Assembly (NCBI GenBank): GCA_964564845.1
Contig: CAZMCN010000020.1
Span: 1 to 21,658 of the forward strand
Reading direction: 5' to 3'
Length of the DNA: 21,658 bases
Source of the DNA: CAYXPG01 sp964564845
GTDB taxonomy: Bacteria > Planctomycetota > Phycisphaerae > Sedimentisphaerales > Anaerobacaceae
This document shows positions 1 to 7,488 of the stretch, piece after piece. Made by a program: the position numbers and the translations under genes. A model generated the notes under the pieces. It saw only the letters and a program-made list of their open reading frames with translations. It did no database searches and was not told the origin of the DNA. Every line of letters starts with the position of its first letter. The first letter of the stretch is position 1.

Positions 1-780
1 TTTTTAGTAATGGCCGCCACTTTGATGCAGATAAAATCGGCGATGCTGCTGCCAAGGACGGAGGCCACTGAACTGGATGCTGAAGATTTAGCGGATCCGC
101 GTGCAGAGCTGATTTGCCAATTGCTTGAGTACAAGAAGTTCAAAGATGCGGCCAATTTACTCAGTGCAGCGGCCGAAGAGCAGAAACAACGTTTTGCTCG
201 GCCAGGGAGCCTCGTTGAGCAGCTCAAGCCGAACCCCGAACCGGCCATCGATATAGAAGAGATAAGCGTCTGGGACCTGCTGGAGGCATTTGACTCGATT
301 ATGACCGCCACAGGTGGTGTGAGTCTTGATATAAGTCATATCACCGACGATACGCCTATTGACTTGTATCAGATAGAGATTTTGCACCGTCTGCAGAGTG
401 AAGGCTCGATGCGTTTTGAACAAATCTTCGAGTCCAGGAACAACCGTGCGGTAATGATTGGATTGTTTCTGGCCCTTTTGGAATTGATACGTGAGAAACT
501 GGTTCGTGTTGAGCAGCGGTCATCATCGGGGCTACTTCACTTATACGCTCAGACCGACGAGTCGCCGGAGGAGGCAGTACAAAAGGCCATAATTGCAGGG
601 GGCCCAAAAAGCGATAGTTCGCGTTTGGGCAACCCCGCTGCCACAGAGGCGGAAAAGGGGCAATTATCACAAAGACAACCTCGGCAAAAGGCGGCAATTC
701 CAATTGCTGAACTGTCGCCAAAAGACAAGTCGATGGCTTCGCAGAGGGAAGAAAAAACAGAATCAGTCGAAGATAAATAG
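1..780 (+). CDS. scpA: Segregation and condensation protein A, 5'-truncated by window edge
   Basis: ScpA is the kleisin that bridges the SMC heads and binds ScpB in the bacterial condensin complex, which compacts and separates the chromosome. The frame is open from the first base (F-L-V before the first ATG at 10), so the true start lies upstream and at least 259 residues are present here. The beginning matches the ScpA segment EFLVMAATLMQIKSAMLLP as I remember the family. The C-terminal winged helix is visible around MRFEQIFESRNNRAVMIGLF, about residues 138-157. After the usual family end, near residue 185, there is a low-complexity charged tail of about 65 residues rich in K, E, Q, S and P, longer than typical for ScpA. 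The stop codon TAG is also part of the first heptamer of the downstream repeat. scpB, a frequent neighbour, does not follow. Identification is by recognition of conserved segments. Confidence 0.9.
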   Translation, partial: FLVMAATLMQIKSAMLLPRTEATELDAEDLADPRAELICQLLEYKKFKDAANLLSAAAEEQKQRFARPGSLVEQLKPNPEPAIDIEEISVWDLLEAFDSIMTATGGVSLDISHITDDTPIDLYQIEILHRLQSEGSMRFEQIFESRNNRAVMIGLFLALLELIREKLVRVEQRSSSGLLHLYAQTDESPEEAVQKAIIAGGPKSDSSRLGNPAATEAEKGQLSQRQPRQKAAIPIAELSPKDKSMASQREEKTESVEDK

Positions 781-856
781 CGTATAGCGTTTAGCGTGTA
801 GACGGCATCAATGAACAACGAACTACGAACTATGAACAACGAACTACGAACTACGC
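779..856. repeat. Two heptanucleotide tandem repeat arrays
   Basis: Array one (779-799) is three 7-bp units, AGCGTAT, AGCGTTT and AGCGTGT. It begins inside the scpA stop codon. Array two (811-852) has units ATGAACA, ACGAACT, ACGAACT repeated twice (811-831 and 832-852), then an ACGCAAT remnant, giving a 21-bp higher-order repeat made of three heptamers. The stretch lies immediately upstream of the thioredoxin promoter. Read on the other strand, array one has units of the form ACGCTAN, so both arrays fit ACG plus four variable bases. Confidence 0.9.
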
Positions 857-876
857 AATAAACTTCAAATTAGTAT

Positions 877-905
877 TTGACAAGTTTGTTGCTCGCCATT
901 AAAAT
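877..905 (+). promoter_or_regulatory. Sigma70-type promoter of trxA
   Basis: TTGACA (877-882), a 17-bp spacer and TAAAAT (900-905) give a near-consensus housekeeping promoter. The predicted transcript start is near 912, about 26 nt before the thioredoxin ATG. An AAAGGA ribosome binding site lies at 925-930. Confidence 0.8.
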
Positions 906-937
906 GACTGGCGTATTTTTGCAGAAAGGACAAAATA

Positions 938-1264
938 ATGGCTGGTAATGCAGTTGACTTAAATGATGCTTCTCTGGACGAGACTATTCATAATTCACAG
1001 GAACCTGTGCTGGTTGATTTCTGGGCGCCGTGGTGCGGGCCCTGTAAGATGATGAGTCCTATGATAGACGAGCTGGCAGATGAATACGCAGAGAAGGCCA
1101 AGATTTGCAGGCTCAATACAGATGATGCGCACGATAGTGCTATAGAGTTTGGTATAAGCGCAATACCGACCACTATTCTATTCAAGGACGGTAAGGTCCA
1201 GAAGAAGTGGGTCGGGCTGACGAGCAAGAGAGACATTGCCGCTGCGATCGACGAGCTGCTTTGA
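938..1264 (+). CDS. trxA: Thioredoxin
   Basis: Small cytoplasmic disulfide reductase (108 aa, the usual thioredoxin length) that passes electrons from thioredoxin reductase to ribonucleotide reductase and other targets. The active site WCGPC is present with the redox cysteines at residues 33 and 36. It is preceded by LVDFWAP and followed by the conserved cis-proline segment SAIPTTILFKDG near residues 84-95. The start is fixed by an AAAGGA Shine-Dalgarno 7 nt upstream and a strong promoter further up. It appears monocistronic: the next gene, gcvPB, is convergent. The 87-bp gap to gcvPB shows no U-tract terminator on either strand. Confidence 0.97.
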   Translation: MAGNAVDLNDASLDETIHNSQEPVLVDFWAPWCGPCKMMSPMIDELADEYAEKAKICRLNTDDAHDSAIEFGISAIPTTILFKDGKVQKKWVGLTSKRDIAAAIDELL

Positions 1265-1275
1265 GGGCTTCGACT

Positions 1276-1303
1276 GATTTACGATTTTCGATTTTCGATT
1301 TCA
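1276..1303. repeat. Heptanucleotide tandem repeat (GATTTTC type)
   Basis: Four 7-bp units: GATTTAC, GATTTTC, GATTTTC, GATTTCA. It lies in the convergent gap between trxA and gcvPB. Written in another phase the units are ACGATTT/TCGATTT, which matches the ACGNNNN form seen at the other repeat sites in the window. A 6-bp inverted repeat, ATTCGG (1304-1309) with CCGAAT (1325-1330), follows. Confidence 0.8.
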
Positions 1304-1333
1304 ATTCGGCAATCGACAATCACCCCGAATGTC

Positions 1334-1343
1334 CTGCCGGCAG
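1334..1343. repeat. GC-rich perfect palindrome
   Basis: CTGCCGGCAG is a perfect 10-bp palindrome about 30 bp after the GATTTTC array, preceded by TC and followed by AGG. There is no U-tract after it, so it is not a clear terminator. It may be a short relic of the same class of GC-rich hairpins that sit in the heptamer arrays near 9530 and 18320. Confidence 0.5.
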
Positions 1344-1351
1344 AGGTTCAG

Positions 1352-2800
1352 TTATAGACTGGTGATGTTAAGGCTCCTTGCGGCGGCGGTTTCATCAGGG
1401 CGAGATACACAGGTGGTTATGGGGGCGGTTTTGAGTCTTTGGGGAGCGTTTTCGGCCAGTTCGGCAATCTCTATCATTGCATCTATAAAAGCATCAAGCG
1501 TTTCTTTGCTCTCGGTTTCCGTCGGCTCAATCATCATTGCTTCTTTGACAATTATGGGGAAATAGACGGTGGGAGGATGGAAGCCTCTGTCTATAAGTGC
1601 CTTTGCAATGTCGAAGGCGTGGATGTCGTTTTCGGCCATCTGCTTTGTGGTGCTGAAGACGCATTCATGCATACAAAGCCGGTCAAAGACAAGGTCGTAA
1701 TGGTTTTTGAGTTTTTCTTTTATATAGTTTGCGTTGAGCACAGCATTTTCAGCCACTCTGCTGAGTCCTTCTTTGCCGAGCATAAGGATATATGCGTAGG
1801 CCTTTAATATGACGCCGAAGTTTCCGTAGAAAGGAGCGATATAGCCGATGGATTTCGGCCTGTCGTATTCGAGTGCATAAGTACCATCGTCTTTTTTGAC
1901 GACAATTGAGACCGGCAAAAATTCGAGCAGCTTTTCGTTTACGCCGACAGGTCCTGCGCCGGGTCCGCCGCCGCCGTGCGGTGCAGCAAAGGTTTTGTGG
2001 AGATTCAAATGCACAATATCGAAGCCAAAATCCCCCGGCCTGGCCTTGCCGACTATTGCATTGAGATTGGCGCCATCGTAATAAGTCAGACCGTCAACAC
2101 TGTGAATAAGGTCGCAAATCTCCTTGATTTGAGGGTTAAAGAGCCCAAGAGTATTAGGGCAGGTGAGCATCAATCCTGCAACTTCGTCATTGAGCGACTT
2201 CTTAAAAGCATCGAAGTCCATAACTCCATTTTTGCCGGTTGGAATCGAGACAACTTTATAGCCGGCTACTGCGGCACTGGCAGGATTGGTGCCGTGACCG
2301 CTGTCGGGAATAAGGATAGTGGTTTTCTTATTGTTCCTGTCTCTGTGGTAAGCAGCCGTTATCACCATCCCTGTCGATTCACCATTGGCTCCGGCCATAG
2401 GCTGCATTGTAAAACCGGCCATTCCGGTTATTTGGCGCAGGAGAACGTCTGTTTCGTAAATAACCCGCAGCGCACCCTGTGTCAGCATTCGCTGCGATTT
2501 TAACTGAGGCAGCAGAGGATGCAGGTCGGCAAAGGCAGGACAGGCGGCAATGCGCTCGGTAACTTTGGGATTATATTTCATTGTGCAGGAGCCGAGCGGA
2601 TAGAAGTTGTTGTCGATGCCGAAATTTCTGCGAGAAAGCTCGGTGAAATGCCTTACCACATCAAGCTCACTAAGTTCGGGCAGTCGGGCGGGCCTCTCAC
2701 GAAGCAGGCTCTTTTTTATATTTGCTGTTGTGGTAACATCAGTTGGTCCTGTCCGGAGTGCTCTTCGTCCGGGAACACTTTTTTCAAAAATCAGTTTCAT
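1352..2800 (-). CDS. gcvPB: Glycine dehydrogenase (decarboxylating) subunit 2, P-protein beta
   Basis: With GcvPA it forms the pyridoxal-phosphate-dependent P-protein, which decarboxylates glycine and transfers the aminomethyl group to lipoyl-GcvH. Length (482 aa) fits the separate subunit found in bacteria with a split P-protein. The PLP lysine is K269 in HLNLHKTF, followed by the glycine-rich HGGGGPGAGPVG. The conserved YPLGSCTMKYNP segment lies at residues 67-78. The ATG overlaps the gcvPA stop by 4 nt (ATGA), and an AGAGGG ribosome binding site lies inside the gcvPA end, so translation is probably coupled. It is the last gene of the operon. The roughly 30-residue tail beyond the conserved region shows no domain I recognise. 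Confidence 0.97.
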   Translation of the reverse strand: MKLIFEKSVPGRRALRTGPTDVTTTANIKKSLLRERPARLPELSELDVVRHFTELSRRNFGIDNNFYPLGSCTMKYNPKVTERIAACPAFADLHPLLPQLKSQRMLTQGALRVIYETDVLLRQITGMAGFTMQPMAGANGESTGMVITAAYHRDRNNKKTTILIPDSGHGTNPASAAVAGYKVVSIPTGKNGVMDFDAFKKSLNDEVAGLMLTCPNTLGLFNPQIKEICDLIHSVDGLTYYDGANLNAIVGKARPGDFGFDIVHLNLHKTFAAPHGGGGPGAGPVGVNEKLLEFLPVSIVVKKDDGTYALEYDRPKSIGYIAPFYGNFGVILKAYAYILMLGKEGLSRVAENAVLNANYIKEKLKNHYDLVFDRLCMHECVFSTTKQMAENDIHAFDIAKALIDRGFHPPTVYFPIIVKEAMMIEPTETESKETLDAFIDAMIEIAELAENAPQRLKTAPITTCVSRPDETAAARSLNITSL

Positions 2801-4128
2801 AAGACCCTCTCGAGTGCTTCGGTGAGGTCATTGATTTGCCGGCTGGTTCTTTTTTCGGTAACGCAAATCAGCATCGAGTTTTCCATTCCTCGGTAATATC
2901 TGCTCAAGGGGAAACCTGCTGCGAAGCCCTTTTCGATAAGTTTTGCGGTCACGTCTGCCGCTTCAGACGGTAAATCAATCACAAACTCATTGAAGAACGG
3001 CCTGTCCTTAAAACGAGGTTCTACTTTCGGTATGGCGGTGAGTCGTTCATAGGCATATTGAGCCTTGTCGGCGCAGAGCTGTGCCGTTTCTCTAAGGCCT
3101 TCTTTGCCGAGCAGTGACATATAGACAAGAGCGGCCAAAGCACACAGGCCCTCATTCGTACAGATATTGGAGGTGGCTTTGTCCCTTCGGATGTGCTGTT
3201 CGCGTGCCTGAAGTGTAAGAACGAAGCTGCGTCGGCCAAATCTGTCTTTCGTTTCACCGACGATTCGGCCTGGCATTTTTCGGACATATTTTTTTCTTGT
3301 GGCCATAAAACCCAGATAAGGCCCTCCGAAAAATAGAGGCATACCGAGGCTTTGTCCTTCTCCTGTTACAATATCAGCGCCCATTGCCGCCGGTGTCTTT
3401 AATATTCCAAGAGAGAGCGGATAACACGATACGATTAATAATGCGCCTTTTTTATGTGCGGCATCTGCAATGTCGGTAAAATCATCGATGCAGCCGAAGA
3501 AGTTTGGATTCTGGAGTATGACGGCGGCTGTTGACTCATCGATGTCATTGAGTATTTGTTGGTGGCCGGCCAGGCCGTCGCTGCTGAGCGTGTGCTCAAA
3601 GTCTATTTGCAGATTGAGCGTATAAGAGCGGAGCATAACGCGATAGATGGGATTTACACTGTCGTCGATAATGATTTTGTTTCGGCCGGTAATTCTCATC
3701 GCCATCATTATTGCTTCATAGATGGCGGTTCCGCCGTCATAAAGCGAGGCATTGGCTGCTTCTGTGCCTGTCAGACGGCAAATGGCCGACTGGTATTCGT
3801 AAATCGCCTGAAGAGTTCCCTGGGAAAGCTCAGGCTGATATGGCGTGTAAGCGGTATAAAATTCACTGCGTGAAATAATTGAGTAAACGGCGGCGGGGAT
3901 AAAATGGTCGTAGAAACCGCCTCCTAAGAAGCAGAGCAAACTGACAGAATCTTTGTCTGCAATTTCCGTCAGGGCATTGTGCACCTGCTGCTCACTCAAG
4001 CCGGCAGGCAAATCAAGAGACCTGCACCTGTTCTCGGGGCCGATATCGGCAAAAAGCTCGTCCATCGTCAGCCCGATTTCAGCAAGCATCTGCTTTTGCT
4101 CCTGAGGCGTATTCGATATAAAAGGCAT
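2797..4128 (-). CDS. gcvPA: Glycine dehydrogenase (decarboxylating) subunit 1, P-protein alpha
   Basis: Partner subunit of GcvPB in the split P-protein of the glycine cleavage system. Its 443 residues are the usual length. Recognisable family segments include the N-terminal MPFISNTPQEQKQMLAEIG, the FLGGGFYDHFIPAAV stretch near residue 67, TAYTPYQPELSQGTLQAIYE, and GGPYLGFMATRKKYVRKMPG. This subunit has the fold but not the catalytic PLP lysine, which is in GcvPB. The gene starts 3 nt after the gcvH stop, with an AAAGGA ribosome binding site in the last codons of gcvH. It overlaps gcvPB by 4 nt. Confidence 0.97.
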   Translation of the reverse strand: MPFISNTPQEQKQMLAEIGLTMDELFADIGPENRCRSLDLPAGLSEQQVHNALTEIADKDSVSLLCFLGGGFYDHFIPAAVYSIISRSEFYTAYTPYQPELSQGTLQAIYEYQSAICRLTGTEAANASLYDGGTAIYEAIMMAMRITGRNKIIIDDSVNPIYRVMLRSYTLNLQIDFEHTLSSDGLAGHQQILNDIDESTAAVILQNPNFFGCIDDFTDIADAAHKKGALLIVSCYPLSLGILKTPAAMGADIVTGEGQSLGMPLFFGGPYLGFMATRKKYVRKMPGRIVGETKDRFGRRSFVLTLQAREQHIRRDKATSNICTNEGLCALAALVYMSLLGKEGLRETAQLCADKAQYAYERLTAIPKVEPRFKDRPFFNEFVIDLPSEAADVTAKLIEKGFAAGFPLSRYYRGMENSMLICVTEKRTSRQINDLTEALERVL

Positions 4129-4131
4129 TTT

Positions 4132-4518
4132 TTACAGTTCCTTTAAGTATTGCTGGTACTGCCGGGCATCGAGCAGGGTCTCAAATTCCTTTTCGTCGGC
4201 GGGCTTGACCTTGAGCATCCAGGCCGCCCCGTAAGGGTCGCTCTTAAAAAGCTCCGGTTCGTCGAGCAATTGTTGGTTGACACCGATAACCTGACCGCTG
4301 AGAGGTGAGTATAAATCGGAAGCTGCTTTGACAGACTCAATTGTGCCAAAGGCTCGCCCTTTTTGGACCTCGTCGCCTTCGGCGGGCAATTCCAGAAAGA
4401 CTATATCGCCAAGCTGTTCAACGGCAAATTCACTCAGGCCGATTGTTGCAGCGCCGGTATCCGGCCCTAAAATGACCCATTCGTGACTCTCAAGATACCT
4501 GGCTTCACCTGGAATCAT
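4132..4518 (-). CDS. gcvH: Glycine cleavage system H protein
   Basis: Lipoyl carrier (128 aa, normal length) that shuttles the aminomethyl and reduced-lipoyl groups between the P, T and L proteins. The lipoylation site is K64 in GTIESVKAASDLYSP, the classic ESVKA motif. The N-terminal SHEWV and GLSEFAVEQLGDIVFLELP segments are canonical. The start is supported by a TGGAG ribosome binding site upstream. It is the second gene of the gcv operon, 44 bp after the fusion gene and 3 bp before gcvPA. The L-protein (dihydrolipoyl dehydrogenase) and lipoate-attachment enzymes are not in this window and must be encoded elsewhere. Confidence 0.97.
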   Translation of the reverse strand: MIPGEARYLESHEWVILGPDTGAATIGLSEFAVEQLGDIVFLELPAEGDEVQKGRAFGTIESVKAASDLYSPLSGQVIGVNQQLLDEPELFKSDPYGAAWMLKVKPADEKEFETLLDARQYQQYLKEL

Positions 4519-4562
4519 ATCTCTAACTCCATAATAATTATCAGCAATTTTGTAAGAAAAAG

Positions 4563-7211
4563 CTATATAAGCTTGTGTAGTTTTTCAATAATATGAGCAA
4601 AATCCTTTTTTGTGAAACAGTATTTCATATCAACGAACCGACCTCTTAAAGACATAACCTTCTCTTTGACGGTTCTTTCTGCGATGACGTCATAAATAAG
4701 CTGTGCAAGAGTCTTAAAATCCTCTTTTTTCATTGCGAATCGGGTCATTTCTGCAACACCCATTCTTAAAGCGCCGGAGGCGGTGAAGCCCTCTTCTTGC
4801 GGGGCGGCCTGGTAATTAACAATGATATTATTTTCCTCGAGCCGTCGGGCAATCTCAGGTCCCTTACTATAACCGACGTTGACAATTACCTGGTGTGTCT
4901 CTGTAAAAGAGACTTCTTTGTCGCCGGCCACGTCCAGACCGCAATCGTGCAGTGCCATTGCAAATGCTTTTGCGTTATCAATAACATTTTTCTGGTATTC
5001 GTCTTTGAAGTAATTCATTTCGTAGGCCGCCATCAGCAGACCCAGTAACGTTCCCAGATGATGGTTGCTTACGCTGCCGGGGAAAGCCCTTCGGTTGACG
5101 GCCTCCCACAACTGGTAACGAAGGTCTTCTCTGGAATAATTCGCTGCGACGATGCCTCTTTGTGTGCCAAAAAAAGTTTTATGGGTCGAGCCGGTAACGA
5201 TGTCGGCTCCTTCTTCGAAGGGCTGCTGGAAATATGAGCCTAAAAGCCCGAGGACATGTGCCATATCATACATAATGACAGAGTTCAAATCGAGCTGCCT
5301 GACAAATGAGCGTAACTGTGCGACGGGTTCCGGATGGAGTGTTACGCTCTTGCCCAGGATAATCAACTCCGGTCTGTAGCGGGCTAAAACATCCTGAGTG
5401 GCAGCTGTATCTATTTTGTAAGGATTGTCGCCCACGACGGGGAAATTAACAACGGCCGGTTTTTCAGTTTTGGGGTCTCGGGCGACAAAATCACGCAGAG
5501 CACCCATCGGCTGAGCGCTGAGGTGTCCGCCTTTGATGATATGATTGTTCATAACGCGGCGGATTCTTCTCTGCTCGGCTTTTCTGTCCGCCCTGTTAAG
5601 GTAATCAACCAGGGCACTGAAAACAGCCGTATTGGCCATTTGCCCGCTAATCAGCCGAGTTTCAACCTCACAACAGCCCAGATATCTGAGCAGCTCATCC
5701 TTGAGCAGCTCCTCCACTTCGAGGATAAAATCGGTTCCCTGATAGAAGAAAACTTCCATTTCGAGAAAGGCTTTCATTGGCTTGTGTTCTGCGTACCTTC
5801 CAACGGGGTCGAGGACCGACAGCATACGCGTCATAGCAGAGGGTGTCTGTTCGGATGGAATCAGGTTGATACATTCCCTTTGTCGCCAGGTATGGTTCTG
5901 GATTGCCTTATCAAGCAGCCTCCGGACTTTTTTAGTTGTGACTTTCTCGGCGGTGGGTGCGGAAATGTCTTTGAAGAGGTCCTGCTCTAATATCGCCCTG
6001 GCGCAAGGAGGAGCTTCGCTTCTTAAATGATACGGGACGATAACAGCCGGTATCTTCCTTCCCCTGACTTCGATTTCGACCGTGTCAGCTTCGCAAAGAT
6101 CGCTGTCCAGTAATGCCAGCCCAATTGCCCGCATTGCGTGCTCATCGAGAAAACGAGTAGATAGTCCCTCTCCTTCGGTTTCCCAGTAAGGTATCATCGT
6201 GCCGCTGGTTATATACCCTGCGAGTTTGTCGCCGACGAAAACCTTATTGCCGGGGCGGGCAATCCCTTTTCCCATCAGGGCCACCGGCATAATCCTTCGA
6301 GGCAGGTCCTTTATAAGTGAATAATCTCTGTCTGTGATTTTCTCCAGCGCCTTAAACTGCCTGCTCAGGGCGTTTTTGCCGACGAAATCACCTTTTAAGC
6401 CTGAGAAACTGACGGCATATTTTGCCAGAGGCTCTGCAAAAACAGGTATCTCATTGCCCTCGGCATCGAGTCCCAGTTCGCAGCCAAAAAGAGGCATAGC
6501 AGCCTCAAGGCGGAGTGTGTCCCTCGCCCCCAGGCCGATGGGGGTTGCTCCGGCGTCTATTAGCAAATCCCATATCATTAAGGCGTCTTTGCTGTTTATA
6601 AAAAGTTCAAAACAGAGCGGCTCGCCCGTATAGCCTGTCCTGCCGACCAGAACACCGACGCCGTTTATGGTAACTGTACTGAGCTGGTTTCTGATTGGCT
6701 CGGGGAGCAGGCCGGAATCAACGACACCGGTTAAGAACTTTCTCGAAAGCGGGCCCTGCAGACTGAGCATAACCAGCTCATCGCTGCGGTCGATGATGTC
6801 GAGCTGCTTAAAATCCTTTCGAATCTGCTGGAAATGATTCCAATCTTTTTGTCTGTTCGCCGCATTTACCACCAGCAGATACTCATCCTCATAAAAGCGA
6901 TAAAGATAAGCATCATCAATTGCCCCTCCGCTGCTGTTTGGGATAATGGTATATTGACTTTCTTCGACATCGAGAGCGGCTGCATTGTTGGAAAGTACGT
7001 GCTGGAGAAAAGGCACTGCCCTTTCGCCACTGAAGGCAAATCTTCCCATATGAGAGATATCGAAGAGGCCGGCGTGTTTTCTGGTGGCAAGGTGCTCCTG
7101 AACAGTACCTGTTTTATAGTGCAGCGGCATCTGCCAGCCGGCGAAATCCACCATTTTCGCCCCAAGGGACAAATGCCTTTCATACAATGTTGTCTTGTTA
7201 ACTTCAGACAT
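4563..7211 (-). CDS. gcvT-glyA: Fusion: glycine cleavage T protein + serine hydroxymethyltransferase
   Basis: A single 882-residue chain joins two folate enzymes. Residues 1 to about 395 are GcvT: FAGWQMPLHY, FDISHMGR and GGAIDDAYLYR, with D100 at the position of the catalytic aspartate, and a C-terminal barrel ending near VIVPYHLR. A linker of about 30 residues follows. Residues 426-880 are a divergent GlyA-like PLP enzyme: E454 in IPSEQTPS, Y473, D649 and H652 in YDMAHVLGL, the Schiff-base lysine K678 in STHKTFFG, and R816 in ASGALRMG. All main SHMT catalytic positions therefore appear retained, although the usual YGGC is FYQG. GcvT makes 5,10-methylene-THF from glycine, and SHMT uses it to turn glycine into serine. 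The frame is open a further 50 codons upstream, but that stretch crosses the promoter. The ATG at 7211 gives the canonical GcvT N-terminus MSEVNKTTLYERH. Confidence 0.93.
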   Translation of the reverse strand: MSEVNKTTLYERHLSLGAKMVDFAGWQMPLHYKTGTVQEHLATRKHAGLFDISHMGRFAFSGERAVPFLQHVLSNNAAALDVEESQYTIIPNSSGGAIDDAYLYRFYEDEYLLVVNAANRQKDWNHFQQIRKDFKQLDIIDRSDELVMLSLQGPLSRKFLTGVVDSGLLPEPIRNQLSTVTINGVGVLVGRTGYTGEPLCFELFINSKDALMIWDLLIDAGATPIGLGARDTLRLEAAMPLFGCELGLDAEGNEIPVFAEPLAKYAVSFSGLKGDFVGKNALSRQFKALEKITDRDYSLIKDLPRRIMPVALMGKGIARPGNKVFVGDKLAGYITSGTMIPYWETEGEGLSTRFLDEHAMRAIGLALLDSDLCEADTVEIEVRGRKIPAVIVPYHLRSEAPPCARAILEQDLFKDISAPTAEKVTTKKVRRLLDKAIQNHTWRQRECINLIPSEQTPSAMTRMLSVLDPVGRYAEHKPMKAFLEMEVFFYQGTDFILEVEELLKDELLRYLGCCEVETRLISGQMANTAVFSALVDYLNRADRKAEQRRIRRVMNNHIIKGGHLSAQPMGALRDFVARDPKTEKPAVVNFPVVGDNPYKIDTAATQDVLARYRPELIILGKSVTLHPEPVAQLRSFVRQLDLNSVIMYDMAHVLGLLGSYFQQPFEEGADIVTGSTHKTFFGTQRGIVAANYSREDLRYQLWEAVNRRAFPGSVSNHHLGTLLGLLMAAYEMNYFKDEYQKNVIDNAKAFAMALHDCGLDVAGDKEVSFTETHQVIVNVGYSKGPEIARRLEENNIIVNYQAAPQEEGFTASGALRMGVAEMTRFAMKKEDFKTLAQLIYDVIAERTVKEKVMSLRGRFVDMKYCFTKKDFAHIIEKLHKLI

Positions 7212-7239
7212 ATTAAAAATCCGTATTAACTTATTAACT

Positions 7240-7310
7240 CCAGAGTTTTTCTCCGGCCGCCCTCTATTGTTTGGGTTCCAATTTTGCGACTTATTGCAAA
7301 ATGGGGGTCC
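7240..7310 (-). promoter_or_regulatory. Structured 5' leader of the gcv operon (two hairpins)
   Basis: Transcription from the predicted gcv promoter gives a leader of about 115 nt. It can fold into two hairpins. The first has a 7-bp stem, ATTTTGC (7281-7287) with GCAAAAT (7296-7302), extended by imperfect outer pairs to 7273 and 7310. The second pairs CCGGAG with CUCUGG in the minus-strand RNA (7251-7256 with 7240-7245) around an AAAAA loop. One G-U pair in the second hairpin forms only in the minus-strand transcript. I do not recognise a glycine or tetrahydrofolate riboswitch core. A regulatory role is inference. Confidence 0.4.
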
Positions 7311-7332
7311 TTTTAACAATAAGAAATCGCTG

Positions 7333-7361
7333 AAGATAAACACAATTTCCCAAAAGGTCAA
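7333..7361 (-). promoter_or_regulatory. Sigma70-type promoter of the gcv operon
   Basis: On the minus strand, TTGACC (7361-7356), a 17-bp spacer and TATCTT (7338-7333) match a housekeeping promoter. The transcript would start near 7326, leaving about 115 nt of leader before the gcvT-glyA ATG. This placement also argues against the longer upstream start. Confidence 0.7.
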
Positions 7362-7393
7362 GATGAAATGGCCATAAAATAAGTGAAAATACT

Positions 7394-7423
7394 TTGCATC
7401 ATTTTTATAAATCCTGCTAACAT
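7394..7423 (+). promoter_or_regulatory. Weak candidate promoter of the permease gene
   Basis: TTGCAT (7394-7399), an 18-bp spacer and TAACAT (7418-7423) are a modest match on the plus strand, divergent from the gcv promoter. The surrounding region is A/T rich, so chance matches are likely. Confidence 0.35.
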
Positions 7424-7488
7424 ATCAAGTCGATAGAACTTTAGCTTCTGGGAAAAAACATTTTTAAGCTTAAAAAAGGTGGTTGAAA

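Noticed and set aside
811..856. CRISPR array
   Set aside because: Units are 7 bp (21 bp as a compound unit) with no unique spacers and no cas genes. This is a simple tandem repeat.
1439..2896. Plus-strand open frames within gcvPB and gcvPA
   Set aside because: They mirror the codon pattern of the real minus-strand genes and carry no recognisable motifs or start signals.
7212..7361. 50-codon N-terminal extension of the gcvT-glyA fusion
   Set aside because: It runs across the predicted promoter and leader hairpins, looks nothing like GcvT, and the ATG at 7211 gives the family N-terminus.
7212..7380. Glycine riboswitch upstream of the gcv operon
   Set aside because: The two hairpins do not show the conserved glycine aptamer core by eye, and the leader is too short for the usual tandem arrangement.
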